NCBI GenBank assembly: GCA_030407085.1
Contig: CM059587.1
Location: 23,161,001-23,225,000, forward strand
Source: Trichopria drosophilae
Lineage: Eukaryota; Arthropoda; Insecta; Hymenoptera; Diapriidae
Length of the DNA: 64,000 nt
Direction of reading: 5' to 3'
Below, in pieces: positions 39,479 through 50,405 of this stretch. A program made the translations under genes and the position numbers. Under the pieces are notes generated by a model. The model was not told where the DNA came from, did not search any database, and saw only the letters and a program-made list of their open reading frames with translations. How positions within the stretch are numbered: the first letter of the stretch is position 1; the number at the start of each line of letters is the position of its first letter.

Positions 39479-39553
39479 CTTACGAAGGTATGTGATGTTC
39501 AAGGCTTTGCAAATATCGAAAGTATCTCTAATGAATATTTATTTGTGAACTAA
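39479..39553 (+). CDS. Candidate terminal exon, unknown gene
   Basis: A strong pyrimidine tract (TTGTTTTGTTATGTTGCAG) precedes 24 open codons and TAA (39551-39553). The peptide begins LTKVCDVQGFANIES and ends YLFVN. An internal AAG|GTATGT is also a plausible donor, so the acceptor could instead define a 9-nt microexon. Upstream, 39177-39370 contains other acceptor-like sites with open codons (WPVIRKRRTKLDECFYC). No family recognised. Confidence 0.22.
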   Translation, partial: LTKVCDVQGFANIESISNEYLFVN

Positions 39554-39791
39554 AGTATACATCTGGCATGACAAAAATTTAACCACAGCAAATTAAACAT
39601 TTTTCTCATAAAGTTGATATTTTTTAATCAACAGAGTACGAAACCTATTCAACATCTTTCAGAAACAAACTTCTTTTGAATTTCATTGAAAAAAACTCAT
39701 TTTTGTCAATGATTAAAAAAAAGCCAAAATTGTTTGATATTAAAAACAAATTTTAATTTATTTCTTGCACGTCTTTTCTTTACATAAAGTA

Positions 39792-39842
39792 TGCTCATGC
39801 GTAAAGTAAACTTTACGTAAAGTAAATTTTACGCATTCAACT
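39792..39842. repeat. Short palindromic cluster CGTAAAGTAAACTTTACG
   Basis: Overlapping copies of GCGTAAAGTAAA and TTTACTTTACG-like words form a 50-bp self-complementary patch, with looser copies on either side (GCGTAAAGTGCAGG near 39898). Confidence 0.6.
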
Positions 39843-40370
39843 TTACTATACGAACGGAAAAGTCGTGCATAAAATAGGATATGCAACTCGATGGCATGCG
39901 TAAAGTGCAGGAACTCGTGGCATAATATACTATTTATTTACATACACTGTTATTATCATTACACGAAATCCACGGATTCAGCACGCATGGTGGAATAATT
40001 AAACTGAAGCATTTCATGATACGCAATCATTCGAATATCCCTCCGAGTAATTGAAAACAGGCAAATTCATTTTATTGATTAAATCCTAATTATATTCGCT
40101 TCAAACGCATTTAAATCCACGAATGTAAGTAACAAATAAAATGTATGGTCTATTTTAAAGCTACACGAATGTTTGAATGAAAATGTTATATATAATTAAC
40201 TTTTAACAACACACTTCCTTTTTGCAATGTAATCGACACATGGGATACAGCGTACCCCGAATGAATTTTGTAAGAATTTATTGCAAAGAATCAATCCCAA
40301 AAAATGTTGTACATTTTGTAAGCCCTGAAAATAACGTAAAAATTATAGGATATGATAAATAATATCAACT

Positions 40371-40740
40371 TTAACCCATTAAGGCCTGAACGGACACATT
40401 TTGAGCATCAGTTTAAACGTCGATAATTTGCATATAAAAGCATTTTTGTTCCCACTATTTTGGACGTAAAATTGTATGCTCTTTCAGAATCTTTCAATAA
40501 AATTTCGATAAAATGAAAAGCAAAAAAGTTATACACGTTTTTTTGTAAAAAACGTGGTTTTTAAAAATTTATTGTTCATTCTAACATCACTTTCACCTGG
40601 AAATTGCATTGGGAATCATGTCTAAGGTGAAAATATCACGTCCATGGACCCTTAGGATTAACCGCGTTCTAATTTGAATTTCAAAATGTCGACTTCCAAA
40701 ATGGCGCCTAGAAGCTCACAAATCTTTTTAAAACTTAACA
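40371..40740. mobile_element. Probable TTAA-element left part
   Basis: TTAACCCATTAAGGCCTGAAC at 40371 resembles the TTAACCCTTTGAAG ends of the TTAA family, and TTAACCCTTTAACGTCC recurs at 61224. The following text includes AAAATGGCG as in the other members. No matching right end was found. Confidence 0.35.
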
Positions 40741-40748
40741 AATTTTTT

Positions 40749-41107
40749 TCTTGAAACCAAAGACATTAGAGAAAATTTGCTAAGAACAAAAATGTCTTAG
40801 AATTGGTTAAAGAACCTTCTCAAATTTTTATCACAATGTATTGATACACTTTTTGGTTTTTTGAAAATTAAAAAAATCAAAATTTTTAAAAAAGTCATTT
40901 AAAAAATCTGAAAAAATTTAAGAAGGTTCTTTAACGAATTCTAAGACATTTAGCAGATTTTCTCTAAAGTCCATATTTTTCAAGGAAATAAACTTATTAG
41001 TCTTAAAATCTAGAAAAATTTAATAATTTATTTCCTTGAAAAATATGGACTTTAGAGAAAATCTGCTAAGAATAAAAATGTCTTAGAATTGGTTAAAGAA
41101 CCTTCTT
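40749..41107. repeat. Three alternating copies of a 75-bp unit
   Basis: The unit (GAAAATYTGCTAAGAA...GAACCTTCT) occurs in plus sense at about 40749-40820, inverted at 40919-40990, and in plus sense again at 41032-41107. The second and third form a near-perfect hairpin around a loop of about 41 nt. The first and second form another with a spacer of about 98 nt. Confidence 0.8.
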
Positions 41108-41109
41108 AA

Positions 41110-42520
41110 ATCTAAATACGGCCTCAGATTGACGCTCTCCTCCGCCAGTTTTTTACTATGCCGATTTAAACATAAAAAAATTGTGAATAAAAAAAAAATT
41201 TGTTCAAATAATCGTATCTTCGAACAGGAAACCGTGTTCGGATCAAGCCACATCAAGTTATTCTAAATGATAAGATGGTTAATAATTCATCATTCAAAAT
41301 GGCGGCATCAAAATTGCGGTTCTAAGTCAAGTTAGGAGTAAAATTACATAAAAATACTTTGTATCAATTCATCTAATGATATGTGACAGTTTTGATACAA
41401 CTCTAGCGTGAAATACGGATGGTTCATAACCCAGCCACTGAGCAGCCATGTCGCAATTTTGGAAACGACAAACGCAAAATACTCACAATCTCAACACGAC
41501 ATAAACCAATATGGATCGAAAAATAGAATCAAAACACTCAATAAATATACAAATTACTTACCTTTTCGGCACAAATTCAGCCACTTGGATAGCACTTTAC
41601 AAACAGTCAGAAAACTTTTTGCGATCTTTTGTCAATATCACGTCTACAGCTGTCACAAGCAATCTGACTCTTTTCTTCTAGCTCAAAAACTGGATCATGA
41701 TAAAGTACAAGCGTACACAGACAGATGGCTATCCTACATATTTTCTTTAACCTTAAGAGGACGGGAAAGCCAATATACTGGCGTAACCCGTGATCCACAC
41801 TTTACCCATGATCAATCCATGATATAAGATACCCTTTTTAGTGCATTTTGTTAAGGGCCACCCAGCGACCCAAAGCTGCCAAAAAAATAAAGAAACGGTT
41901 AAGGTTAATTATTTCGACATTTTTTTTCTGAATTTCTTGATCGAAATAGATTCCTCATTGCAAGAGCTACCTGGTGAAGTAAGTTAGTCACGATTTGTAG
42001 CTGATAAATAGGAAAAATGAAACTTGAAAGTTTTACGTCAAATTGTGAAATTTGATTTTTGTAAATTTGTCCAGTTCAATACCAGACGTGAAACTTCCAG
42101 GTTTGATTTTTCTCATTTATAATCAAAAAAATCTTCACTAAATTACTTCACCCGGTAGTCCTTACGATAAGGAACGGATTTCTGTAAGAAAATGTTGAAA
42201 AATTTGCTTAAAAATTGAATGTCAACCGCGCAGAGTTTCCTCGCATTTTTGACAGCTCCCAAGACGCTTGAGGTTCTATTCTAAAGGTTAAGAACAAGTT
42301 ACCTCTGACAAATTAAACTACAACAGATCATTAAAGAAAAATTCGGTGAAACATTTCCACTACGGCGTTGAACTTACACGGAGAAAAATGTCCATTAAAA
42401 TTTGTACGGAAATCTCCTGAAAAATTACCATGCTGTCCGACAAATGAAGTGCATAATGTTGGCAAAGTAAAGTTTGCATTGTCATGTTAAATTTTTCTGA
42501 AGTAAGATGTAAAATTTGTG
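41110..42520. other. Unassigned; long open frame at 41408-41827
   Basis: A 139-codon plus frame is longer than expected for such AT-rich DNA but shows no domain. On the minus strand CGAAAAG|GTAAGT is a strong donor (GT at about 41559-41560), with CDSCRRDIDKRSQ-like text upstream in a different frame. Neither reading can be settled. The rest is featureless. Confidence 0.3.
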
Positions 42521-42524
42521 GTAG

Positions 42525-42605
42525 TAGCACCAGAAAAATTAGTACTCCGGAGCACAGAAAAATCTTCGGCAATAGCACCAGAAAAATTCATAGTCCAGAG
42601 CACAG
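42525..42605. repeat. Two tandem copies of a 48-bp unit
   Basis: TAGCACCAGAAAAATT at 42525 recurs at 42573, followed in both by a TCCRGAGCACAG block. Confidence 0.7.
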
Positions 42606-42704
42606 TACAATTTTAAGAACCCTTATTCGCTTAGTGCATGACAACTGTCACGCCACTAGTGGCGAGGTTAGGAAGTTGATATTAATAAAAACATTCGTAA
42701 GTGT

Positions 42705-43036
42705 ATTCGCCCTATTAAGTCCGCTACGCGCGGCTCCACCGGCGAAAAAATAAACTACTGAGATGGGGAAATGTGACACTATTTATATGGGGAAACAGGC
42801 TTATTTTGCGAATAGCTTTTCCAAATGTCTTTTTCAGCAAACTGATATTTCCAAATTACTTTTAGTCTTTGAAATGCCGTACGATGAAACAGTAATATCA
42901 ACCGAAAAATGTCTGTTTGTAAAGCTATTCGCAAAATAAGCCCGTTTTCCCATATGATTAGTGTCACATACCCCCATCTCAGTAGTTAATTTTGTCGCCG
43001 GTGGGGTCGCACACAGCAGAACTTAACATGGCGAAT
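42705..43036. mobile_element. Foldback element, about 125-bp arms
   Basis: The left arm (42705-42831) contains ACCGGCG, AACTACTGAGATGGG and CTTATTTTGCGAATAGC. The right arm (about 42917-43036) is its inverse with scattered mismatches. The spacer is about 85 nt. The outer tip ATTCGCC/GGCGAAT defines the ends; I see no clear target duplication. A non-coding foldback MITE. Confidence 0.8.
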
Positions 43037-43204
43037 AGGAGGAAACTAAAATATTTTTAGTCTTACGTTCACCATATTTTTAATTGTTGAACATATTTTT
43101 ATGAAACACGGACATTGGTTGGAACAGATCGAATGTTTCAACAATAAATAATGTGAACATTAGATTCATAAATTTGAATTGCACTCACGAATGAAGGCTA
43201 CAAT

Positions 43205-43410
43205 GGATATTGTCATGAGGACAGGTTTTGCGTTGATAACACATTCAATTGATTTTAATCCACAAGGGATAGTGAAAGGAAGAAAATTTGCAGACGAACA
43301 TGTTGTTAGAGTCGAAGAAGTCAATGGTGTTTCAGTGAAACAGAATAATTCGTTGCAGTGTCATTCGACAGACTTCGATTACACTTCCACCTAACAAAGT
43401 TACATTAGAA
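43205..43410 (+). pseudogene. PDZ-like exon with a frameshift
   Basis: In frame 1 the peptide runs TGFALITHSIDFNPQG, then VVRVEEVNGVSV, matching the beta2, loop and beta4 (GDRI.xVNGVSV) parts of a PDZ domain. A +1 shift near 43335-43350 is needed to continue into IRQTSITLPPNKVTLEV, the usual helix-2 and last-strand signature (VTLEV). A donor GTGAGT follows directly at 43411. PDZ domains bind C-terminal peptides in scaffold proteins. The classical GLGF loop is replaced by TGFA. I infer either a decayed exon or retrocopy, or a real exon carrying a sequencing error. Isolated among transposons, with no other exon found. Confidence 0.4.
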
Positions 43411-43638
43411 GTGAGTAAATCATTGCACCAATGTGTTTGTTTCGAATTATATCTTCCAAATTTAATAATAATAACAAGGTTATGATTCACATCGGTATAT
43501 ATAGCAGGTACAACGAAAAGTAAGCTCTAAAAATAATCATTTTCAAAATTTATGTACACATTTGAACAAAGTAAAATTATACATACTGTTATATATAGTT
43601 TAATAAAACTCCAAGAATTTTATATGCTTTGAAATTAC

Positions 43639-43741
43639 CTTCTAAATATCCAAAATCGAGAAGTAAAAATGTGACATTTTCTATGACATTCAATATAACA
43701 GCTGTGTTTTCATTAATATCAACTTCCATATTCCGCCGCAT
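43639..43741 (-). CDS. Candidate first coding exon, unknown gene
   Basis: On the minus strand ATG at 43739-43741 opens 34 codons (MRRNMEVDINENTAV, then VIENVTFLLLDFGYLE) ending at a donor GAAG|GTAATT (GT at 43637-43638). Upstream is GC-richer and could be 5' UTR. No domain recognised and no following exon found. Confidence 0.2.
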
Positions 43742-43965
43742 CGAGCGCTGGCGTTGATTGTCATTGTTTCCAAAGTCACTCACTAAGCGAATACAACTTG
43801 TGTTTCTTTATGCATGGAACAATTATCGTCATGACTTATTGTTAGTTAAAAGTCTTTTCGTAAGTTTACAAGCAGTGTCTGTGCTTACAACACAAACTGA
43901 AAGCAGAAGCTTCATCAACGCTTACTACATGAACATGCGAAGCATACCGATGCTTGTTAAGGATA

Positions 43966-44236
43966 CAGTAGAACCCCGCTGGATTGGCACTTCTCGGAAT
44001 CCCTTTACCCCCTCCACGTCGCTCGCCGCCTAAGGGTCGTGTCGAGACTGTCGAGTTAGTCATACGCAGCGGTTTGGAGTTACAATAGGAAGCAGAGAGA
44101 TTGTCTGTGATTGGTCATAAACGTCACGTGATTACGGCGTAGAGGTGGTAGCGATGCTCCCCCTATTGCCGACAGTCCAGCGGGGTTTGCGGGGAAGACT
44201 CGGAACCGACTGTGACAATCCAGCGGGGTTCTACTG
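43966..44236. mobile_element. pogo-like MITE, 271 bp
   Basis: CAGTAGAACCCCGCTGGATT after TA (43964-43965) is inverted as AATCCAGCGGGGTTCTACTG before TA (44237-44238). The terminal repeat is about 22 bp and the interior is GC-richer. The end sequence begins CAGTAGAACC like the elements at 27096 and 51290 but diverges after ten bases, so these are three subfamilies sharing one terminus. Confidence 0.9.
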
Positions 44237-44239
44237 TAT

Positions 44240-45375
44240 TGTCATTGCACTGCTATTTCATTCGAAAAATGATTAAAAAACAATTTAAATACTTACTCAA
44301 CTGTTTACCGATGTTTACGAATTAAGAAAACTAACAAGTTGCAATCCATGAAACCCCAACTGCTACAATTATGTGCTTGAGCGCCATATTGCTATCGTTT
44401 TCACGGTCGGTAAATTTCGGATGAATTCGGCAACTTTTGCATGCGTTTCAGGAAACGGCACATGAAAAATTATGGACCGCTACATTGAAAATTCGTAAAC
44501 TGCACGGGATTATTAGTTGCACCGATTTAAAAACTTGGTGTACTACAAATTTTACGGTGCTATATTATACATTTCATCCAGGAGTACAAGTGATATTGTA
44601 GCCGTTATTACAAATAGCCCTACCCAAATATGCAATTTATCTTGTCTGGGTCTGTAAATATTACAATAAAATGACTTTGCACCTCTGTAAATAATCGATC
44701 GGAAAATTTCGCGTAAATAAAACACTCGGTTTGGTTTAAATAATTGTTCAACTTTTATTTCTCGAGTCTAAACGGCGTATTCGCAAACGAGCATTTTGTT
44801 TATTTCGAATGGACCGCAGACCTCTGATCGAATTCCTCAACGATTATCAATTTTCCCAAGCAATAGCGAAACCAAACAAAAACAAACATGCATCGTTGCT
44901 ACACAATGATCTGTCACTTTTCTGCATCTGTCCACGGGTGGTACTTCCACGTCTAGATCTTTGGCGCTGTAATCGAATTTCAAATTCAAACTGAAATTCC
45001 AAACAATCACAAGATTGGCGGATTTCTCCGGACTCGCACACGAGTTCCCATCGTAGATATCACAATACAATGCCGTCAAGCCCCGAATGACTCCTTATAG
45101 TGAGCGCCGACTTCACGGCGCCCCGATCACAATCAAAATCACTAGGAGTCATCGGTCAACTTCGACGGGCCGGGTTAGCCTTCTCTCACGACCCTTGGAT
45201 TTCTCTTTCACCCGAAAGCGAGAAACAGGCCCAGTATGACAGCGCTTATTCATCTGCCCTGTCCTCACGACCCTCCAGGCAAATCCATCCAAGGGGAGTG
45301 CAAGGACTAACACGGACTTCTTCACCATCACCATCTCCACCATGGACAACAGGTTCCTTCATCATGAAAAACATC
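44240..45375. other. Unassigned; GC-richer block at 45000-45375
   Basis: 44240-44990 is ordinary AT-rich DNA. The 45000-45375 block is CpG-richer, with several overlapping frames on both strands and no recognised product. It is cut at its right edge by the inverted-repeat element at 45376. It may be UTR, promoter or exon DNA of a host gene. Confidence 0.3.
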
Positions 45376-47027
45376 TAGTCCAGTCACTATGTACATTTGA
45401 AAAAGACAAAATTCCTAGTAGCAATTTTTTTTTTTCTAGGTTGTAGGGGACATCGAGAAAAGCTTAACTCTCATTTTTCAGCACCTGAGAGCGCGTGCTT
45501 CTTTTGCTAGACTAAAAAGCTAGGGCTCTTGTCCTTCGTTGTTTGGAGTTCGTTGTAAAATTTATTCACGATTTCTTGGACATTTTCATTCTTGGAAGCT
45601 TCCAGCACAGCAGGACAATCGAGAACATCGGTGTAATCGTCTAATACATCGAATTCATCATTACAAACGTCGATATTATTCATAATGATTTTAGATATAG
45701 CTAAATGCGTTAGGAAGTGTGCGCGAATTGCTCTCGAGTACGCATGTCCAATAAGGATTTTTTTCACACAATTTTCTGCGTAAATCAATTTAAAAATGTC
45801 CTCAATTCCGCTACCAGCCATGATATAGCCTATTGTTCCAAGGAAGGACATCAATAGGTGAAAGCCCCCGAGTCTCACGACATTCTGCAAATCGGACGAT
45901 GGCTCAGAAGCTGCAACTATGTCGGAAGCTTTCCAGTACAGCGGCTGGTCGAAAGTTACAAAACAGGCCGTCTGATTTGAATCCTTACATCTTTTGACTG
46001 CTTCAAGAAGTGACGTGTAAATAGTATTATAATCTGAAGGGGGCGCGTTGATGAAAGGTAGGCATATGACTTTTGACATCTCATAACATAAATCCGAGGT
46101 AATTAACTCCATGAAGCCGTTCCATCCAGGTATATCGACAACGCATTTCCATTTCCCGTATTGCCAGATAAAGTCTGATACTGTAGGCAAAATTTTCTTA
46201 GATATTTTATACAATTCATTAACATCAGAGACACGGACATCGTGTAATCCTGCTAACGCATGTTTTTCATAGTTCAGTTTAATATTTTTTATAAATATTA
46301 AAATAACGAAATACATTTTGTTTGCAAAAAAATAATTAAACATACGAAAGAACAAAAATGATCATATTTTATAATTACGCGTTCGATTCGTCGAACATTA
46401 TTTACAATTTTCGAGGTGCCATAAAAAATAACTTGTACAGCATCATAAAGCCTGTGAAAAATATATATTATATTAATTTTTTATAATAGTAAAGTCGGAA
46501 ATCCCAGGCGCAGCGATTTCATGCCGCGTAGAGACACAGCCGATTCACCGCTGACGCGGAACTCGCACTTTGAGAGCGCTCTACAAGGAGTATTTTTCAA
46601 CAAAAGTGAACGTATAATATATGAAAATTGTTCATTTTTTTATGCTCTACAACTTTTATTTGACAAGTTTTTCATTTCCGATCGAAACTTTCGAGTAAAA
46701 CGCAAAAAAACTAAAAATTTATCTCTTTTATTTTACTTAATTCTTCGATATCTCGAAAACAATCGATTAATAAAAAAAAAGTTATAGAACATAATTTGTA
46801 GAGCGGGAAAACCCCGTTAAAATGAGCTATTATAAAAGTATTTTGCCTTATTAGAACCCGAGTTATCGCCAAAAAACTTTTTTTAGTCTAGCAAAAGAAG
46901 CACGCGCTCTCAGGTGCTGAAAAATGAGAGTTAAGCTTTTCTCGATGTCCCCTACAACCTAGAAAAAAAATTGCTACTAGGAATTTTGTCTTTTTCAAGC
47001 CTTTTTTTGTACATAGTGACTGGACTA
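45376..47027. mobile_element. Long-TIR element carrying one ORF
   Basis: The left terminal repeat (45376-45518) starts TAGTCCAGTCACTATGTAC and is repeated inverted at 46878-47027, about 145 bp with near identity apart from a small insertion (GCCTTTTTTTG) in the right copy. The outer bases permit either a TA duplication (TA inside the tips) or a 3-bp ATC duplication (ATC just outside both ends); I cannot decide. The element is 1652 bp, with one ORF on the minus strand and about 520 bp of non-coding DNA upstream of it. Long TIRs that are almost identical imply a recent insertion. Confidence 0.88.
45507..46343 (-). CDS. Element-borne protein of unknown function
   Basis: The open frame is 282 codons if read from 46355 (TTG); the first ATG is at 46341-46343 (278 codons). 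Residue numbers follow the longer frame. Residues 1-35 are AT-coded, hydrophobic and possibly intronic: GTTAGCAG| near residue 36 is acceptor-like. From about residue 36 the text is compact and protein-like: WQYGKWKCVVD near 64-74, FINAPPSDYNTIYTSLL at 101-117, TFDQPLYWKASDIV at 134-147, RLGGFHLLMSFLGTIGYIM at 161-179, GHAYSRAIRAHFLTHLA at 203-219. The tail is acidic, and the last residues and stop (TAG, 45507-45509) lie inside the left TIR. From memory I believe similar blocks occur in many unnamed multicopy arthropod and cnidarian proteins; this is unverified. I cannot place it in a named transposase family. The invariant-looking D136 and H166 could belong to a nuclease core, which is speculation. 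Confidence 0.72.
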   Translation of the reverse strand: MFNYFFANKMYFVILIFIKNIKLNYEKHALAGLHDVRVSDVNELYKISKKILPTVSDFIWQYGKWKCVVDIPGWNGFMELITSDLCYEMSKVICLPFINAPPSDYNTIYTSLLEAVKRCKDSNQTACFVTFDQPLYWKASDIVAASEPSSDLQNVVRLGGFHLLMSFLGTIGYIMAGSGIEDIFKLIYAENCVKKILIGHAYSRAIRAHFLTHLAISKIIMNNIDVCNDEFDVLDDYTDVLDCPAVLEASKNENVQEIVNKFYNELQTTKDKSPSFLV

Positions 47028-47829
47028 ATCGCAGTGAAATGAAACATCAATGCAACAGACCAACAGTATAAAACCACTAAACCAAAAACGTCATATTTCT
47101 GAAAACACACCGAAGGCACGCTTGCGAATAGACCTGTGCGTCTGCAGCCGTCTTTACCTAGGTACCCACATTCGTGTGTGCAATGTCGTGGGGAAAACTG
47201 CAGAAAAACCCACGCTGAAGTACCTTACTTACACAAAATATATATAATCAGTACTAAATATCTAGATGTAAAATTACCAGAAACTCAAGTCACGCTCAAT
47301 CATGCTTATTTAGTGATGTGTGTAACAACCTCTTTTCGGATGCCGAGCACAGTCATTTTTATCGGAAATTTCTCTCCGTGTAACATGAACCTTTTTACTC
47401 CATAAAGTTATTCCATACGTTGACTAAGATCTTCCACTTGCTTATTGTGCTCGTATCAGCTTCCCAACTCTACTTAATATCAGTTACTATCTTCCCAACC
47501 TCCCCATTACCTCTAGATGTGTCTCAAAGAATCATCAATTTACCACGTCGAATCTTCTTGTCAATTAAAATACCATAGATGTGATACAAAATAAAAGAAA
47601 GTACTTACCTTGTTAATCTCCGTTATGCGACAGCAACAATCCTTCGATGTGAAATGACTGGAAAACTTAACGGAAAATATGGAAGCAAATAAAAAAAAAC
47701 TCCACCTCATGGATCTTCAGAATCGAAAACTGGAAAAACGTCACAAGATGTTCAACGTTTAATAAATTTTATTAGCCGCAAGTGAATGTCTAGTTTTCTC
47801 TCTAGGAAAAGAAAAAGACAAAAATAGAA
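47028..47829. other. Unassigned; one strong minus-strand donor
   Basis: On the minus strand AACAAG|GTAAGTAC (GT at 47607-47608) is a textbook donor. An acceptor TTTTCCAG| lies 49 nt upstream (exon would be 47609-47657). The small segment may be a 5' UTR or coding microexon of a minus-strand gene starting in the CpG-rich region to the right. Nothing else recognised. Confidence 0.35.
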
Positions 47830-49790
47830 TAATCACGTGACGTCGACAGAGACATACGAGAGGTCGGTTATCAGCAATCTATATATATTTTCTCCAAGTT
47901 TCGTCCGAAAGCCCATCTTCCAATGTCGTCTCTCGCTATCTTTCTCTCGTTCTATCTTCCTATCCCTCATTCTCGCGCACGCACACAAATTCACAGGCAA
48001 CCGTACTCTCACACTTACGTATATTATATATCATACATCCGCGCCCAAACGACGACAACGATGACGACTGAAGAATCCCTATTGTCGCTTCCGGCCGTAA
48101 AAACGTCCTCCGACGCGCGCCGATCGTCCTGTTCGTAATAAATACTGTCTCATCGACGAAAAAAGTCGCCCCAATGCAAAAAATTCATCTATACAAATTA
48201 AAACCGATCGCCGGATAACCAAAAAAAAAGAGTATCTTCTTGTTCGAGGGGTAAACTCTAAATCGAAAATAAATCGCTCCGCTCGTCGCGCTCGTCCTCT
48301 GATCGCTTTTCAAGCCTTCCTTCGCAATCTCTTCCGCACAATGACAAAAATAGAGGTCGCTTGGCGCTTTTTCTTCATTTCTTATCTTCGTCTTCTTCGT
48401 TAATTCTTTTTTTTTGTTCGTTTTTTTATTTTCCTTCGCTCCTGATTACTTTATAACTTGCACTCGCTTACGCTCGCGAATGGACAGACTCGCACCGCTC
48501 GACTCGCCGAGGCGTTTCCGGTGCGCTGAGTGGTTCTCCATTAAGCGCACGACATTTCTGACGAATCGAAATTCTTCAGAAAAACCCCCCCAAGGATTCG
48601 ATAATGTCCGTGATCGATACGCGGGACGATCTTAATGTCCAACGTGACTTTCCGTCGTCGTTTCCAGCCGTAATTGTTCGACAATGACCGCCAGTTGGCG
48701 AGCAATCGGACCGTCGTCCGAAATGCCAGCGTTTTACAGATATCCGTAAATATCCGAACAATCCTTCGGGTGTCTACGGTCCGTCGCGAATTGAGTGACC
48801 TAAAATCGTCTGGTTTTCGACGATCAATCATCTTATTTTATAAAAATTCCAAAATACAATGCTTCCTCCTTCCTTACCTTACAGTAATCGTTGAACTGTC
48901 GTGCGCGACGCGCAACGTCCGATACCGTTCGCTATTTAACGTCGCCTATATTGCATCATTTTACATAAGAATTTAAACATTCTACATTAATTATATCGAA
49001 ACATCAAATAAATTACCTTTCAAAATCGAGTTAAAACGGAGACTAACACTTTGAGCTACTCGTTGTCAAGGTGATGTCACTCGTATACCTAATCTATCAC
49101 TACGACTGATCGGTCGTGTCGTTTACTTCGTACGACTGAGTACGAACGATTTTAACTGTTACGATCATATTATAATCGGTGTAACTTAAAAAAAAAAAAA
49201 GTTATGACGCGTCGACGTCAGACCTCTATATCACTCACTTTCTCTTTCGCTTTGATAAAGACATCTCGCGATACAATTTCACGGTGATCACATCGGCGAA
49301 CGCACTCGTAGTCAACGTGACGTCATTCATCCGCACGACCTCACTTCGACGATGTCCGAAAGTCGTCTTTTAGCACGCAAAACGTCTCGACGACGACCGT
49401 TAAGGCGTCGAGGCGTGTTCGCGAAGCGTCATATTCCCCTCGCAAAACAGATGACAGTTTAAAAAACAGATGACATATTTTATGCTGATCTCGTCATAAG
49501 ACTCGTATCGCTGTTGGCGCGAACGATAGGGGCGACACTGTCGCTAAGCGAACTTGTACGCCTATCGAATCCTCCTGAACGACTCCTAGACCAAGTGCGA
49601 AAGTCGCCCCGCGACGTCGCAACGCTCGTAGACGAGGAGTCCCGTCGCACGCTGCGCGTCGCCCTAAAAAATGACTAGTTCACCATCGAAACGTCGTCGA
49701 GGAAGCTCGTCAACGAACGCGTTTTCGCCGGCCTTCGGACTTTTCTCCGAGCGTAACCCACGAGCGCCTCGGCGAGTTGCTTCGCAAATA
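47830..49790. promoter_or_regulatory. CpG-rich island, probable promoter/UTR region
   Basis: About 2 kb in which CG dinucleotides are abundant (CGTCG, CGACG, GCGCG words throughout), in sharp contrast to the AT-rich flanks. Frames here (up to about 100 codons, both strands) show no domain. It could be the promoter and first exon of a minus-strand gene using the donor at 47608, or an extended 3' UTR of the gene ending at 50549. A TATATAATATATATTTTT tract sits at its right edge (49790-49810). The strand is undecided. Confidence 0.45.
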
Positions 49791-50111
49791 TAATATATAT
49801 AATATATATTTTTGCAATATATACGTACAATATTATTATTTTTTTTTTGTATACGAATACGTGTATACTACACCGTGTGCACCGTTAGAGCTATGCGTAT
49901 AGTACAATTTTCTGCAAACGGAACTCTAAACGGCGTTAATTCTATTTTTGTGTCCCTGGGGTCCACTACGATCCCCGACTTTCTATCCCCGGATGGTGAG
50001 GGAGATCTAAGTAGTTTGCAAACGAAAATTTAACGATGATCACGTTCATTCCTCTGCGTTAATCGCGCCTCCTCGCATACTCTGGCAAAGATTTCGACGC
50101 CCGCGGGCGCC

Positions 50112-50117
50112 TTTATT
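50112..50117 (-). terminator. AATAAA poly(A) signal candidate
   Basis: AATAAA on the minus strand (TTTATT on the plus), about 430 nt past the stop codon at 50549, followed by GC-rich then T-rich DNA. Confidence 0.4.
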
Positions 50118-50405
50118 GCTAAAAAAAATCATAACGACGACTCGTCGATTATATAATTTTTAATGACTACATCGGTCTGTCTCGATGACGCGCATCGTAG
50201 CGCCCCCACGCACGCTTTCCTTTTCCTTCCAAGAAGCCGAAGGGAAGGGAACAAAAAAACTGAGGGATGGAGGAAAAGGAGGGGCTGAATCGCGAAAATC
50301 ATCGATTCGATAGCTCGATGCTGATGAGAGGCGTCTTTTTTTTGGTGATTGGTGGATAAATTGCGACCTAACACGGCGGTACCCTACGTAGAAAAAAAAG
50401 GCTAG

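Noticed and set aside
41408..41827. 139-codon plus frame
   Set aside because: Longest plain frame outside the elements, but it starts at GTG, has no recognisable motif or splice support, and a conflicting strong donor lies on the other strand.
43758..44033. 91-codon plus frame
   Set aside because: Begins at a non-ATG codon and runs into the pogo-like MITE at 43966; no domain.
48541..48976. Overlapping frames of about 100 codons in the CpG-rich block
   Set aside because: High CpG content suppresses stop codons on both strands; the peptides show no domain.
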